In this document: positions 20,453 through 29,446 of the stretch, one piece after another | How the letters are laid out: each line of letters begins with the position of its first letter | Numbering within the stretch: the first letter of the stretch is position 1 | From: Nocardia farcinica | GTDB taxonomy: Bacteria; Actinomycetota; Actinomycetes; Mycobacteriales; Mycobacteriaceae | DNA: 64,000 nt | Direction: 5' to 3' | NCBI RefSeq assembly: GCF_001182745.1 | Contig: NZ_LN868938.1 | Location: forward strand, 2,356,001 to 2,420,000 | Translations under genes and position numbers: made by a program | Notes under the pieces: generated by a model | Told to the model about the DNA's origin: nothing | The model's database searches: none | The model's input: only the letters and a program-made list of their open reading frames with translations

Positions 20453-21427
20453 TCACGAGGCCGCCTCGATCCGTTCGGCCGCGCGCATCCGCACCGGCGC
20501 CGCGCGCGGGTTCTCCGCGATCTCCCGCTCGCCGGCCTTTTCGGCGCCGCGGGTGAGCAACCGGAATTCCGGTCCCATGCCGGGCAATTCGACCGGCAGG
20601 TCCACCGGTGTGCGCGAGGTCGTGCGGGCCGCGAGTTCCTGCTTGACGACCCGGTCCTCGAGCGACTGGTACGACATGACCACGATCCGGCCGCCCACCC
20701 GCAGCGCGTCCAGCGCGGCGGGCAGCGCGGCTCGCAGCGAGTCGAGCTCGCCGTTCACCTCCACCCGCAACGCCTGGAAGGTGCGCTTGGCCGGGTGGCC
20801 GCCGGTGCGCCGCGCCGCGGCCGGGATGGTCGCGTACAGCAGCTCGACGAGCTCGCCGCTGGTCTCGAACGGTTTGTGCGCACGGCGGCGGATCACCTCG
20901 GAGGCGATCTTGCCCGCGAAGCGTTCCTCGCCGTAGTTCTTCAGCACCCGCGCGAGATCGCCGTGGCTGTAGGTGTTGAGGACGTCGGCGGCGGTGATGC
21001 CCGAGGTCGGGTCCATCCGCATGTCCAGCGGCGCGTCCACCGAGTAGGCGAAACCGCGCTCGGCCTCGTCCAGTTGCATCGAGGACACCCCGAGATCCAT
21101 CAGGATCGCGCTCACCGAGCCGGTGGGCGGCAGGCCCGCCTGCCCGAGGGCATCGGCGATGCCGTCGTATCGGGTGTGCACCAAGGTGATTCGCTCGGCG
21201 AAGGGCGCCAGCCGCTCCCCGGCCAGCCGCAGCGCCTCGGTGTCGCGGTCGAGGCCGACCAGCCGTAGTCCGGGGTACCGGGTCAGGAAGTGCTCGGCGT
21301 GTCCGCCCAGGCCCAGCGTGGCGTCGACGTAGACCGCGCCCGGTTCGGTGAGCGCCGGGCCGAGCAGTTCGTCGGCCCGCTCGAGCAGGACCGGGACATG
21401 GCGGGCGCCGTGCTGTTCACGGTTCAC
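20453..21427 (-). CDS. rsmH: 16S rRNA C1402 N4-methyltransferase RsmH
   Basis: SAM-dependent methylation of 16S rRNA C1402. 324 residues starting [17 protein letters not shown] after the GTG at 21427, with GGGAGG about 5 nt upstream. SAM-binding motif [34 protein letters not shown] and [14 protein letters not shown] are diagnostic for the MraW family. Second gene of the dcw operon, 241 nt after mraZ. Confidence 0.97.
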   Translation of the reverse strand: MNREQHGARHVPVLLERADELLGPALTEPGAVYVDATLGLGGHAEHFLTRYPGLRLVGLDRDTEALRLAGERLAPFAERITLVHTRYDGIADALGQAGLPPTGSVSAILMDLGVSSMQLDEAERGFAYSVDAPLDMRMDPTSGITAADVLNTYSHGDLARVLKNYGEERFAGKIASEVIRRRAHKPFETSGELVELLYATIPAAARRTGGHPAKRTFQALRVEVNGELDSLRAALPAALDALRVGGRIVVMSYQSLEDRVVKQELAARTTSRTPVDLPVELPGMGPEFRLLTRGAEKAGEREIAENPRAAPVRMRAAERIEAAS

Positions 21428-21668
21428 CTCGACCTCCCGGATCCTGCCTCGCGTCGTCTGTACGGGTACGGGCGCCCGGTGGTGCGGCCGCGGGCCGGCG
21501 TACACGGGTCGCCTTGTTCCACTCGGGTTTTCGGATGCCGGGGAATGATCTGTCGTTCGCACCGGAGGCGAATGCCCCGTGGTCCCTGTCCGAACCGGCA
21601 CCTGGCGTCGGGGAAGTACGCCAGGGTCCGCGTCCGGGCAGAGACCGCGCGGCACTCGCTCGCCCGGT
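21428..21668. other. mraZ-rsmH intergenic region with one hairpin
   Basis: The gap holds a perfect 8-bp inverted repeat, CCTGGCGT (21601-21608) / ACGCCAGG (21618-21625), with a 9-nt loop, 44 nt after the mraZ stop. It could attenuate the operon or be a processing site. No convincing gene: the open frame reaching rsmH has no start with a ribosome-binding site. Confidence 0.5.
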
Positions 21669-22100
21669 CTAGAAGATCCCGCCCAGCGACTCGTCTCTCG
21701 CTTGCGCGTAATCCTCCTCGTGCTCGGCGAGGTAGGACTCCCACGCCTGCTTGTCCCAGATCTCGAGGAAGTCGACCGAGCCGATCACCACGCAATCCCG
21801 TGACAGGTTGGCGTAGCGACGGTGGTCCGCCGACAACGTGATCCGCCCTTGCGCGTCCGGCCGCTGCTCGTCGGTGCCGGCCGCCAGCGCTCGGACGAAC
21901 GCCCGAGCCTGCGGATTGCTGCGAGACGCGGCCGCGGCTCGCCGGGCGAGCGCGGTGAACTCCTCCTTGGGGTACACGGCAAGGCTGTGGTCCTGACCCT
22001 TCGTGACCATCAACCCTCCCGCCAGATCGTCTCGAAACTTCGCAGGCAACGTGAGTCGCCCCTTGTCATCCAGCCGCGGTGTGTAGGTACCGAGAAACAC
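21669..22100 (-). CDS. mraZ: MraZ transcriptional regulator of the dcw operon
   Basis: 143 residues with two SpoVT/AbrB-like halves, each carrying the DxxxR signature (DDKGRLTLP near residue 11 and DAQGRITLS near 84). MraZ forms a ring that binds tandem repeats in its own promoter. The GTG at 22100 has AGGGAGG 7 nt upstream. Matching operator repeats are present 58-85 bp upstream, so autorepression is likely. Confidence 0.96.
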   Translation of the reverse strand: MFLGTYTPRLDDKGRLTLPAKFRDDLAGGLMVTKGQDHSLAVYPKEEFTALARRAAAASRSNPQARAFVRALAAGTDEQRPDAQGRITLSADHRRYANLSRDCVVIGSVDFLEIWDKQAWESYLAEHEEDYAQARDESLGGIF

Positions 22101-22157
22101 CTCGCTACCTCCCTACCGGATCACCGCGCCTGCATGGCCTCTCCTGTAGTGCGGGCT

Positions 22158-22187
22158 CCACATTACCCCACTTTCCCCCACTTTCAA
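22158..22187 (-). promoter_or_regulatory. mraZ promoter with three MraZ boxes
   Basis: On the minus strand -35 TTGAAA (22187..22182) and -10 TAATGT (22165..22160) are 16 bp apart. Between and across them three GTGG(G/A) units recur exactly every 10 bp (GTGGGGGAAA GTGGGGTAAT GTGGA), the spacing and sequence type bound by MraZ. Occupancy would block RNA polymerase. Confidence 0.75.
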
Positions 22188-22596
22188 TCGAAACAACGGG
22201 TGATCTGGCTCCCCGCGGCGACGATTCCGCAGGTCATCCCAGCTATCACCGGGGTGGGGAACTTTGTGCATGTCCCGCCTACACGCGGCGGGTCTCCGGA
22301 AACTGCCAGCAAACTCCCCAGCTAGCCCGGGGTGCGGCCCGTGCCGGGGGGCGAAGTGGGGCGAACGCGTGGGGCGTTGTGGGGGGATCGGGCGCGACGG
22401 CCCGCGGGGACTACCGGACGGTAAGAAGTGCCCACGTTCTCGGCGTGTCGCGCACGCTTCCGGCGCGCCGAGGCAGACACCGTCCAGACACTCTCCAGAC
22501 GCGCGAGAAGGCGACGCCACACCCGTGCGGGTGGACGCCGCCTGTCGTTGTCACGATGTACCGGGGGCGCGGGGCCCGAGCGCGTGGTCGGGGCCG
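22188..22596. other. Intergenic region upstream of the mraZ promoter
   Basis: About 400 bp between the DUF3040 gene and the mraZ promoter. Open frames here have no ribosome-binding site and no recognisable product. No riboswitch, tRNA or repeat was identified. Confidence 0.5.
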
Positions 22597-23016
22597 CTAC
22601 TCCTGTTCGAAGCGCCGGCGGAACCTGTCCTCCATGCGTTCGGAGAAGCCGCCCGACTTGCGCGGACGACCGCCGCCGCGACCACCGGACGCACCGGGGC
22701 CGGTGGGCAGGTCCGCGTGCCCACCGCGGGCGGCGCCGCCCTTCGACCCGCCGGTCAGCAGCAGCACGCCGGCGCCGAACATCACGATGAACCCGATCAG
22801 ACTGATGATGGGGAACCCGCCGGGCTTGGGACCGGCGATGCCCGCGACCAGCAGAAACAGACCGAGGACGAATAGAGCGGCGGCCTGGAGTCTGCGGCGA
22901 CTCGAGGTCGAGCGGAGACGTCCGCCACGGACGGACGAGGCGAACTTCGGATCCTCAGCATAGAGCGCGCTCTCGATCTGTTCGAGCATGCGCTGCTCGT
23001 GCTCGGAGAGTGGCAC
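22597..23016 (-). CDS. DUF3040 family membrane protein
   Basis: 139 residues from the GTG at 23016 (PLSEHEQRMLEQIE, the typical DUF3040 beginning) with GGAGG about 5 nt upstream. After LYAEDPKFASSV and a basic segment, two hydrophobic helices span about residues 45-90, followed by a Gly/Arg-rich cytoplasmic tail. The function is unknown. The same family (Rv2169c) sits upstream of mraZ in mycobacteria, so the position is conserved. Confidence 0.88.
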   Translation of the reverse strand: MPLSEHEQRMLEQIESALYAEDPKFASSVRGGRLRSTSSRRRLQAAALFVLGLFLLVAGIAGPKPGGFPIISLIGFIVMFGAGVLLLTGGSKGGAARGGHADLPTGPGASGGRGGGRPRKSGGFSERMEDRFRRRFEQE

Positions 23017-23163
23017 GGTACCTCCCCCGGCACTAGGCGTGGCTGTCGCCTCCGGGTAGGCGACAGATAGCCGACCTTGGCGGCTATCTGCCCCCAATGA
23101 TACGAGTTCGATCAGGGCCGTACCACCTAATGGGGGCAGCGGAACGAAACTGTCGCCGAGCCG

Positions 23164-23607
23164 CTACGCACTCCTGCCCGGCGCGGGCCGCAGCCGGGCC
23201 GCCGAGCGCAGCAGATCCTCCACGTCGTGCAGGAATGCGCCCACCCGCGAAGCGAACTCGTCGGCCTCGGTGTCGTCCACATCACGGTCGAGTCCGGCCT
23301 CGAGCGCGGCGCGCAGTTCCGAGCGCGCGGAGAAATAGTCGGCCCACATCACGAACTCCGGCGCGGCGCGCTGCAACAGCACCCACGCGTTGCGGGAGCG
23401 CGCCCGCGGCGCCGCGTCGGCGCCGGTGTGCGCGAGCACCGCGCCCGCGCCGCGCAGGGCGGCCAGATACGCGGTGCGGAACCGCTCGCGTGGATCGCGC
23501 TCCCCCGCCGCCGCCATGAGCAGGCCGTCGGCCTTCTCGAGCAGCATGCCCGCCTTGCCGGGCCCGCCCGGTGCTGCGTAGCGACTCGGCGATGCGTACC
23601 AACTCAT
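23164..23607 (-). CDS. SAV_6107-like HEPN domain protein
   Basis: 147 residues, mostly helical, from the ATG at 23607 with AAGGGGA upstream. It resembles the small actinobacterial HEPN family found next to mraZ. I see no R-x4-6-H motif, so ribonuclease activity of the toxin-type HEPN proteins is not supported. It is divergent from the GNAT gene, with 94 bp between starts. Confidence 0.65.
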   Translation of the reverse strand: MSWYASPSRYAAPGGPGKAGMLLEKADGLLMAAAGERDPRERFRTAYLAALRGAGAVLAHTGADAAPRARSRNAWVLLQRAAPEFVMWADYFSARSELRAALEAGLDRDVDDTEADEFASRVGAFLHDVEDLLRSAARLRPAPGRSA

Positions 23608-23701
23608 GAGCCGTCCCCTTCCGTACCGTGGCGGCAACTGCGCTTGAATATAGAGACGACCACCGACAACTTTCCGCGCTCGCGCGGCACCGACGAGAGC
23701 C

Positions 23702-24310
23702 ATGACCGCCGTCACGCCACATCACACCCCCGCCCCCGCCGTCGTCGACCTCTCGGTCGCCGAGCTGCGCTACCGGCTGCACGACGCGCTGTCGGTGTAC
23801 GTGGCCGCCATGGAGTATCCGCGCGGCACCGAGAACCACCGCGCGCCCATGTGGACCGAGCACACCACCCGCGCGGGCTGGCAGGCGGTCGCGGCGATGC
23901 TGCCCGACGACGGCCACGTCGATGTCCGCACCGCGCCGCTGCTGGCCATCGCCTACGGCTACCGCGGCGCCCCGCACCAGTGGTGGCACCAGCAGGTGCA
24001 CGCGGGCATGCGCCGCTGCGGCTGGCCGGAGCATTCGGCCCGCGAACTGCTCGCCGACTACTTCGAACTCACCGAGTTGCACGTGCATCCCAGCGCACAG
24101 GGGCTCGGCATCGGGGGCACGCTGCTGCACCGGCTGCTCGAACACCGCGACGAGCGGGCGGTGCTGCTGTCGACCCCCGAGGTGGCGCGGGAGGAGAACC
24201 GGGCCTGGCGGCTGTACCGCCGGGCCGGCTTCACCGATGTGATCCGTGACTTCGTCTTCGCCGGGGACACCCGGCCCTTCGCGATCCTGGGACGGCGGTT
24301 GCCGCTGTGA
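23702..24310 (+). CDS. GNAT family N-acetyltransferase
   Basis: 202 residues. The acetyl-CoA site is LHVHPSAQGLGIGGTLLHRLL near residues 125-145 (the Q/RxxGxG/A form), followed by EENRAWRLYRRAGF, both GNAT signatures. The long N-terminal part is specific to the Rv2170-like group, which is conserved beside mraZ in mycolata. The substrate is not predictable from sequence. Its stop overlaps the next gene's GTG by 4 nt, so it is coupled to the carotenoid-type oxidoreductase. Confidence 0.85.
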   Translation: MTAVTPHHTPAPAVVDLSVAELRYRLHDALSVYVAAMEYPRGTENHRAPMWTEHTTRAGWQAVAAMLPDDGHVDVRTAPLLAIAYGYRGAPHQWWHQQVHAGMRRCGWPEHSARELLADYFELTELHVHPSAQGLGIGGTLLHRLLEHRDERAVLLSTPEVAREENRAWRLYRRAGFTDVIRDFVFAGDTRPFAILGRRLPL

Positions 24311-25860
24311 CGGTGGTGGTGGTCGGCTCCGGCCACAACGCGTTGATCGCCGCCTGCTATCTGGCCAGGGCCGGGCATCCGGTGCACGTGCTCGAACGCG
24401 ACGAGGTGCTCGGCGGCGCGGTGTCCACGGTGGCGCGGTTCCCGGGGCACCGGGTCGATCGCGGTTCCTCGGCGCACCTGATGATCCGGCACACCGGCAT
24501 CGTCGAGGAGCTCGAGCTCGAACGCTTCGGCCTGCGCTACCTCGACTGTGACCCGTGGGGTTTCGCGCCCGGCGCGCCACCGCTGGTCTTCCACCGCGAC
24601 CTCGACGCCACCTGCGCCTCGATCGAGCGGGCCTGCGGGTCCGCCGACGCCGACGCCTACCGCCGCTTCGTCGGCGTGTGGGGGCCGCGCAGCGCCCGGG
24701 TCATGCGCGCGTTCGGCGCACCGCCCCGCCCGCCGCACCTGCTGCGCTCGTTCTGGGGGCTGGACACCGGGGCCGGTGGCAGCGCGCTCTCGCGCGAGTT
24801 CCTGCAATCCGGTGATGCCTTGCTGGACAGCTGGTTCCGGGACGAGCGGCTGAAGGCGGCACTGGCCTGGTTCGGCGCGCAGTCGGGACCGCCGATGTCG
24901 GAGCCGGGTACCGCGCCGATGGTGGGGTTCGCCGCGCTCATGCACACGCTGCCGCCCGGGCGGGCGGTCGGCGGCAGCGGCGCGCTCACCGAGGCGTTGG
25001 TCGCCCGGTTGCGCGCGGACGGCGCGACGGTCAGCACGGGCGAGGCGGTGACCGCGCTGCGCCGGGTCGGCGAGCGCTGGCGGGTGCGCACCGCGGCGGG
25101 CCGGGAACTCGACGCCACGGCGGTGATCGCGGGCGCGCACGTGCTGACCACACTGGACCTGCTGGAAGCGGGTGGTTTCGATCGGGCGGTGCTGGCCGAG
25201 TGGCGCGCCCGCATCCGGGTCGGCCCCGGCATCGGAATGGTGGTCCGGGTGGCCACCGACGCACTGCCCTCCTATCCCGGGGCGAGCGCGGCCGAGTCGG
25301 CGCGCGGATTGCAGCTGCTGGTCACCGAGCGCGCGCAGCTGTACCGCGCGCACGGCGCGGCGCTGGCCGGTGAGTTGCCGCCGCGGCCGGTGGTGCTGGC
25401 GATGAGTTTCAGCGCGCTGGATCCCGGCATCGCCCCGGCCGGGGAACATCAGCTCTCGCTGTGGGCGCAGTGGCATCCCTACCGGCTGGCCGACGGCAGC
25501 GACTGGGCCGGGCACGCCGAGCGGGAGGCGGACCGGATCATCGCCGAGGTGGAGGCGGTGGCCCCCGGTTTCGCGGGCTCGGTGCGGCGGCGGTTCGTGC
25601 AGACGCCGGTCGATCTGGAGCGGGAACTCGGCTTGCGGGGCGGGAATGTGATGCACGTGGAGATGGCACTGGATCAGATGATGATGTGGCGGCCGCTGCC
25701 GGAACTGTCCGGTCAGCGGGTGCCCGGCGCGCCCGGGCTGTATCTCACCGGCGCGTCCACGCACCCGGGCGGCGGGGTCAGCGGGGCGAGCGGACGCAGC
25801 GCCGCGCGGTTGGTGCTGGCCGACCGCCGCCGGTCCCGGATTCCCTTCCTGCGCCGATGA
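24307..25860 (+). CDS. CrtO/CrtI-type FAD-dependent carotenoid oxidoreductase
   Basis: 517 residues. N-terminal FAD motif VVVGSGHNALIAACYLARAGHPVHVLE and C-terminal GLYLTGASTHPGGGVSGASGR place it with bacterial carotene ketolase CrtO and phytoene-desaturase-like enzymes. The neighbours (CruF-type hydratase, glycosyltransferase) favour a tailoring ketolase acting on a carotene end group. A desaturase or a non-carotenoid PYROXD2-like oxidoreductase cannot be excluded. It overlaps the GNAT gene at its start and the CruF-type gene at its stop. Confidence 0.75.
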   Translation: MTVVVVGSGHNALIAACYLARAGHPVHVLERDEVLGGAVSTVARFPGHRVDRGSSAHLMIRHTGIVEELELERFGLRYLDCDPWGFAPGAPPLVFHRDLDATCASIERACGSADADAYRRFVGVWGPRSARVMRAFGAPPRPPHLLRSFWGLDTGAGGSALSREFLQSGDALLDSWFRDERLKAALAWFGAQSGPPMSEPGTAPMVGFAALMHTLPPGRAVGGSGALTEALVARLRADGATVSTGEAVTALRRVGERWRVRTAAGRELDATAVIAGAHVLTTLDLLEAGGFDRAVLAEWRARIRVGPGIGMVVRVATDALPSYPGASAAESARGLQLLVTERAQLYRAHGAALAGELPPRPVVLAMSFSALDPGIAPAGEHQLSLWAQWHPYRLADGSDWAGHAEREADRIIAEVEAVAPGFAGSVRRRFVQTPVDLERELGLRGGNVMHVEMALDQMMMWRPLPELSGQRVPGAPGLYLTGASTHPGGGVSGASGRSAARLVLADRRRSRIPFLRR

Positions 25861-26699
25861 GCGACCGAAACCGGTCGGCGGCGCGCGCCCGGTTCCTGCC
25901 GCTGGTGCTCGCGGTGGCGCTCGTGCTCGCCCAGATCGCCTACCCGCTCACCGCGGGCCCCGCCCGTGACCGGGTGACGGTCCTGGTGGTGCTGTTGGCC
26001 GCGGGCACCGCGCTCGCCCACGCCGCGGTGACCCGCGGATTCCGGTACGCCGCCGGGTTTCTGGTGATCGTGTCCGGGCTCGGGCTGCTGTCGGAGGTCG
26101 TCGGTGTGGCGCTCGGTGTGCCCTACGGCTGTTACGAGTACGCCGTGGACCGGATCGGTCCCGGCCTGGCGGGTGTGCCCGTGCTGGTGCCGCTGGCCTG
26201 GACGGGCGGGGTGTACCCGGTCTGGATCGTGGCGGGCCTGCTGACCGCGCGCGCCGGGCGGCTGCGCACACCGGCGCGGATCGCGCTGACGGCGATCGGC
26301 GCGGTGGGCTGGGATCTGTTCCTGGACCCGCAGATGGTGGCCGACGGTCAATGGACGTGGTGCGACACCGATTCCGGCCTGCCCGGCGTCCCCGAGATCC
26401 CGCTCACCAACTACCTGGGTTGGCTCGTGGTCGCCACGGTGATGGCCGCGTTGCTGGCCGTCTGGGAGCACGCGGCGCCGGCACCCTCGCAGCCGCGCGA
26501 CGAACCGGCCACCGTGGTCGTGCCGGTCGCGGTGTTCTGCTGGACCTGGCTCGGCTCGACGCTGGCGCACGCCGCCTTCCTCGGCCTGCCCGCCTCGGCG
26601 GGGTACGGCTTCCTGGGGATGGGCGTGCTCGGTGTTCCGTTGCTCGTCCTGCTCGTCCGGGACCGTCGCACCGCCACGGCGGACCGCCCGCGTCGGTAG
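25857..26699 (+). CDS. CruF-type carotenoid biosynthesis membrane protein
   Basis: 280 residues, about seven membrane helices. Sequence elements PYGCYEY, GWDLFLDPQMV, WTWCDTDSG and IPLTNYLGW are those of the CruF/DUF422 family, which hydrates the 1',2' double bond of acyclic carotenoid ends. ATG at 25857 overlaps the previous stop (ATGA). With the glycosyltransferase after lppM it could supply the hydroxyl group that is then glycosylated. Confidence 0.82.
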   Translation: MSDRNRSAARARFLPLVLAVALVLAQIAYPLTAGPARDRVTVLVVLLAAGTALAHAAVTRGFRYAAGFLVIVSGLGLLSEVVGVALGVPYGCYEYAVDRIGPGLAGVPVLVPLAWTGGVYPVWIVAGLLTARAGRLRTPARIALTAIGAVGWDLFLDPQMVADGQWTWCDTDSGLPGVPEIPLTNYLGWLVVATVMAALLAVWEHAAPAPSQPRDEPATVVVPVAVFCWTWLGSTLAHAAFLGLPASAGYGFLGMGVLGVPLLVLLVRDRRTATADRPRR

Positions 26700-26762
26700 C
26701 CGCGCGGCGAACCGCCGTGTCGGCGCCTGCCCTTTGGCGCCGGAGGGCGCGCGCCTGGCACG

Positions 26763-27524
26763 ATGTGTGCCGTGCGATCGAGTGCAGCCACTACGCCCGG
26801 TGCCGGGGCACCCAGGCGTACCCGGGTCCGAGTAGCGTCGGCCGTCCTGCTGGCGGCGTTGTTGGTGCCGATGCTGGCCGGGTGCCTGCGGGTGCAGGTG
26901 TCGATGGGTGTGTCGTCGAACGACCGGGTGTCCGGGCGGATCGTGGCGGCCGTCGTGCCCGCCTCCCCCGACGACAAGGGCCCGCAGCTGAAGGCGCCGG
27001 ACTCGCTGGCGGCCAAGGTGCGGGTGGAGCCGTACAACCAGGACGGCTATGTGGGCAGCAAGGTCTTCTTCGAGGATCTGTCCTTCGGTGACGTGCAGCA
27101 GTTGAGCCAGCTCAACGAGCAGGCCCAGGGGATGCTGCAGTTGCAGTTCCAGCGCACCGGCGACCTGGTGAGCCTCAACGGCCGCGTCGATCTCAAGTCG
27201 GTGCCGCCGCACGGCTCGGACGTGCAGTTCACCATCGCGTTCCCCTCCCGGGTGGCCAAGACCAACGGCACCCGCGAGGGCGACAACACGGTGTCGTGGA
27301 AGCTGCCGCCCGGTGAGGTGTCCACCTTGCGGGCCGAGGTGGGCTACGCGGACCCGAACACCCGCTCGTTCGCGGGCTGGGCGGGCATCGTCGGCGGTAT
27401 CACGCTCGCGGTGGCGGCGATCGTCGCGGCGATGGCGTACATGAACCGCAACCCCACCCCGCCCGTGCCCGAGCACCAGTTCTCCTGGCGTCGCTGGTGG
27501 CAGTCGGTCAAGCAGTTCCGCTGA
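26763..27524 (+). CDS. lppM: LppM family lipoprotein
   Basis: 253 residues: a basic start, a signal segment (VASAVLLAALLVPM) and lipobox LAGC with the lipidated Cys at 41. A mainly beta extracellular domain follows, then one C-terminal transmembrane helix (about 202-224) and a basic cytoplasmic tail. In M. tuberculosis LppM (Rv2171) is a surface lipoprotein implicated in phagosome manipulation and glycolipid binding. ATG at 26763 chosen; a GTG three codons later is possible. Its 3' end overlaps the glycosyltransferase gene by 28 nt. Confidence 0.88.
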   Translation: MCAVRSSAATTPGAGAPRRTRVRVASAVLLAALLVPMLAGCLRVQVSMGVSSNDRVSGRIVAAVVPASPDDKGPQLKAPDSLAAKVRVEPYNQDGYVGSKVFFEDLSFGDVQQLSQLNEQAQGMLQLQFQRTGDLVSLNGRVDLKSVPPHGSDVQFTIAFPSRVAKTNGTREGDNTVSWKLPPGEVSTLRAEVGYADPNTRSFAGWAGIVGGITLAVAAIVAAMAYMNRNPTPPVPEHQFSWRRWWQSVKQFR

Positions 27525-28735
27525 CCCGGCGGCGCGCGGTGGCCGTGGTCCGGCTGGGCACCGGCCTCGCGCTGGCCGGTGCGGCGGTGGCGACGGTCAA
27601 CCGCGTGACCATGCCGCGGTTGTCCCCCGGGGTGCCGGTGCTGGAACCGGTCACGGTCTGCGTGCCCGCCCGCGACGAGGCGGACCGGCTGCCCGCGTTG
27701 ATCGCGGACCTGCGCGCCCAGGTGGGCGTGCCGCGCCTGCGGGTGCTGATCCTCGACGACGCCTCCACCGACGACACCGCCGCCGTCGCCCGCGCCGCGG
27801 CCGGCGGCGACCCCCGCATCACGGTGCTGCGGTCGACGACCCCGCCCCCGCCGGGCTGGACCGGCAAGGCCGCGGCCTGCGCGGCGCTGGCGCGCGCCGT
27901 CGCGGCACAGGACCGGGCGGGGCGGGACCCGGTCGACGATTCCGACGAGGACACCGGCGGGGGCGCGGCGACGCTGATCTTCCTCGACGCCGACGTACGG
28001 CTGGCGCCCGAGGCCGTGGCGGCCGCGGTGGCGCAGGTGCGGCGCGGCGGCGCGGCATTGGTCTCACCGTGGCCGTGGCAGCGGGCCGGGACTCCGGCGG
28101 AGGCGCTGGTGCAGCCGCTGCTGTGCTGGTCGTGGGCGGCGACCCTGCCGGTGGTGCTGGGCAACCGGTCACGCAGGCCGAGCACCGCGGTGGCGTGCGG
28201 TCAGTTCCTCGCGTTCGACGCCGCCGCGTACGGCGCGATCGGCGGGCACGCGGCGGTGGCGGGCAGTGCCACCGAGGACCTCGACCTCGCCAGAACGCTG
28301 CGCCGGGCGGGGTACCGCACCCGCGTGGTGGCCGCGGGCGCGCTGGCGAGCACACGGATGTACCGGGGCGGCGCGGAACTGGCGGCCGGATACACCCGCT
28401 GGCTCTGGTCGGCCTACGGCGGGTCGCCGGCGGCCGCCGCGGCCGTGGGAATCGCTGCGGCCCTGGCGTTCTGGGTCCCCCCGGCGGCCGCGCTGCTGGG
28501 CCGGGGCGGGGTGCGCCGGGTCGGGGCGGTGGGGTACGCGGCGGCGGTGGTGAGCCGTCTGCTGGCCCGCCGCGTGGAGACCGGGGCCGCGCCGCGGGCC
28601 GCCGACCTGCTCGCCGCGGCCGCGCATCCGGTGGCCGTCGCCGCCTACCAGGTGCTGGTCGTGCGGTCGCACCGGGCGCGGCGACGGGGCAGGCTGCGCT
28701 GGAAGGGGCGGGCGCTGACGGGCGTTCGCGGCTGA
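27497..28735 (+). CDS. GT2 family glycosyltransferase, probably for carotenoids
   Basis: About 412 residues. Family 2 core: VTVCVPARDEADRLPALI (near 52), LDDASTDDT (donor Asp), LIFLDADVRL (DxD-like) and GSATEDLDLARTLRRAG, followed by C-terminal membrane helices. This matches CruG/hopene-type membrane GT2 enzymes that glycosylate carotenoid hydroxyls. The start is a GTG inside lppM; GTGs further in could be used instead. A second possibility is a general lipid glycosyltransferase. Confidence 0.75.
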   Translation: MAVGQAVPLTRRRAVAVVRLGTGLALAGAAVATVNRVTMPRLSPGVPVLEPVTVCVPARDEADRLPALIADLRAQVGVPRLRVLILDDASTDDTAAVARAAAGGDPRITVLRSTTPPPPGWTGKAAACAALARAVAAQDRAGRDPVDDSDEDTGGGAATLIFLDADVRLAPEAVAAAVAQVRRGGAALVSPWPWQRAGTPAEALVQPLLCWSWAATLPVVLGNRSRRPSTAVACGQFLAFDAAAYGAIGGHAAVAGSATEDLDLARTLRRAGYRTRVVAAGALASTRMYRGGAELAAGYTRWLWSAYGGSPAAAAAVGIAAALAFWVPPAAALLGRGGVRRVGAVGYAAAVVSRLLARRVETGAAPRAADLLAAAAHPVAVAAYQVLVVRSHRARRRGRLRWKGRALTGVRG

Positions 28736-28747
28736 GCCCGCGCGCCG

Positions 28748-29446
28748 CTATCCGACCGTGGTGAGGCCGACGGTCGGCAGGAAGAAGCAGTCCCGGTCGC
28801 CGTTGCGCACGCTGCCGAACACCGCGGCCAGCACGGTGCCCTTGCCGGTGTCGACGGGCACGGCCCGGATACCGCCGACGGGCAGCGCGGCCGCGAACAG
28901 GTTGCGCAGGGCCTGCTCGGCGATCGGGCGCCACTGCGCGGGCACCTCCGGCGGGATCATCGCGCCGATCACGTCGGCCAGCGGCCCCATCGCGGCCATG
29001 CCCGCACGCCCGGTGCTGACGTTCAACCAGGCCACCTGCAGGCCCGCGGTCGCACCGCTGTCGGGGCCCATGCCGTAGGGCACGAAGGCGAACAGGGTCT
29101 GACCGGATTTCACCGCGCTCAGGTCGAGCCCCGGCAGATTCAGGCCGGTCTTCGGCCAGGGCCCCGGCACCGCGCCCGCGGCGGCGGGCAGCAGCCCGAG
29201 CGGGCCGTCACCGCAGAACGCGGCCGCGGTCGGGTAGAAGAACGGGTCGATGCCGAGGCCGCGCAGCACCTCCACCGCGGACTGGTAGGCGCCGAGCAGG
29301 TCACCCGGCGCGGCGGCCCCGCGCAGCAGCGGGTTCTCGACCGCCGCCGGGGCGGCCGGTGCGGCGTGGGCAGGCACGCCGGACGACAACGCCACCGCGG
29401 CGATCGCGGCGGCACAGCAGGTGGACAGACGACGCGACAGGGACAC
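28748..29446 (-). CDS. Secreted protein of unknown function
   Basis: 232 residues from the GTG at 29446 (AGGAGG 6 nt upstream; an adjacent GTG at 29449 is an alternative). A Sec signal peptide (AAAIAAVALSSGVPAHA) is followed by a mature domain with Gly/Pro/Ala-rich turns and two cysteines (AAAFCGDGP and RDCFFLP) that could form a disulfide. No family recognised. It is convergent with the glycosyltransferase, with only 12 bp between stops, and divergent from the ABC transporter operon. Confidence 0.75.
   Translation of the reverse strand: MSLSRRLSTCCAAAIAAVALSSGVPAHAAPAAPAAVENPLLRGAAAPGDLLGAYQSAVEVLRGLGIDPFFYPTAAAFCGDGPLGLLPAAAGAVPGPWPKTGLNLPGLDLSAVKSGQTLFAFVPYGMGPDSGATAGLQVAWLNVSTGRAGMAAMGPLADVIGAMIPPEVPAQWRPIAEQALRNLFAAALPVGGIRAVPVDTGKGTVLAAVFGSVRNGDRDCFFLPTVGLTTVG

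Noticed and set aside
21424..21530. Short open frame ending in an overlap with the rsmH start
   Set aside because: The overlap is automatic for any GTGA start, and no start codon with a ribosome-binding site exists in the frame after mraZ.
22113..22520. 135-codon open frame upstream of mraZ on the minus strand
   Set aside because: No ribosome-binding site, unusual Arg/Pro-rich composition, and it runs through the mraZ promoter and MraZ boxes.
23164..23607. HEPN protein as a toxin ribonuclease
   Set aside because: The R-x4-6-H catalytic motif is absent and no partner nucleotidyltransferase (MNT) gene is adjacent.
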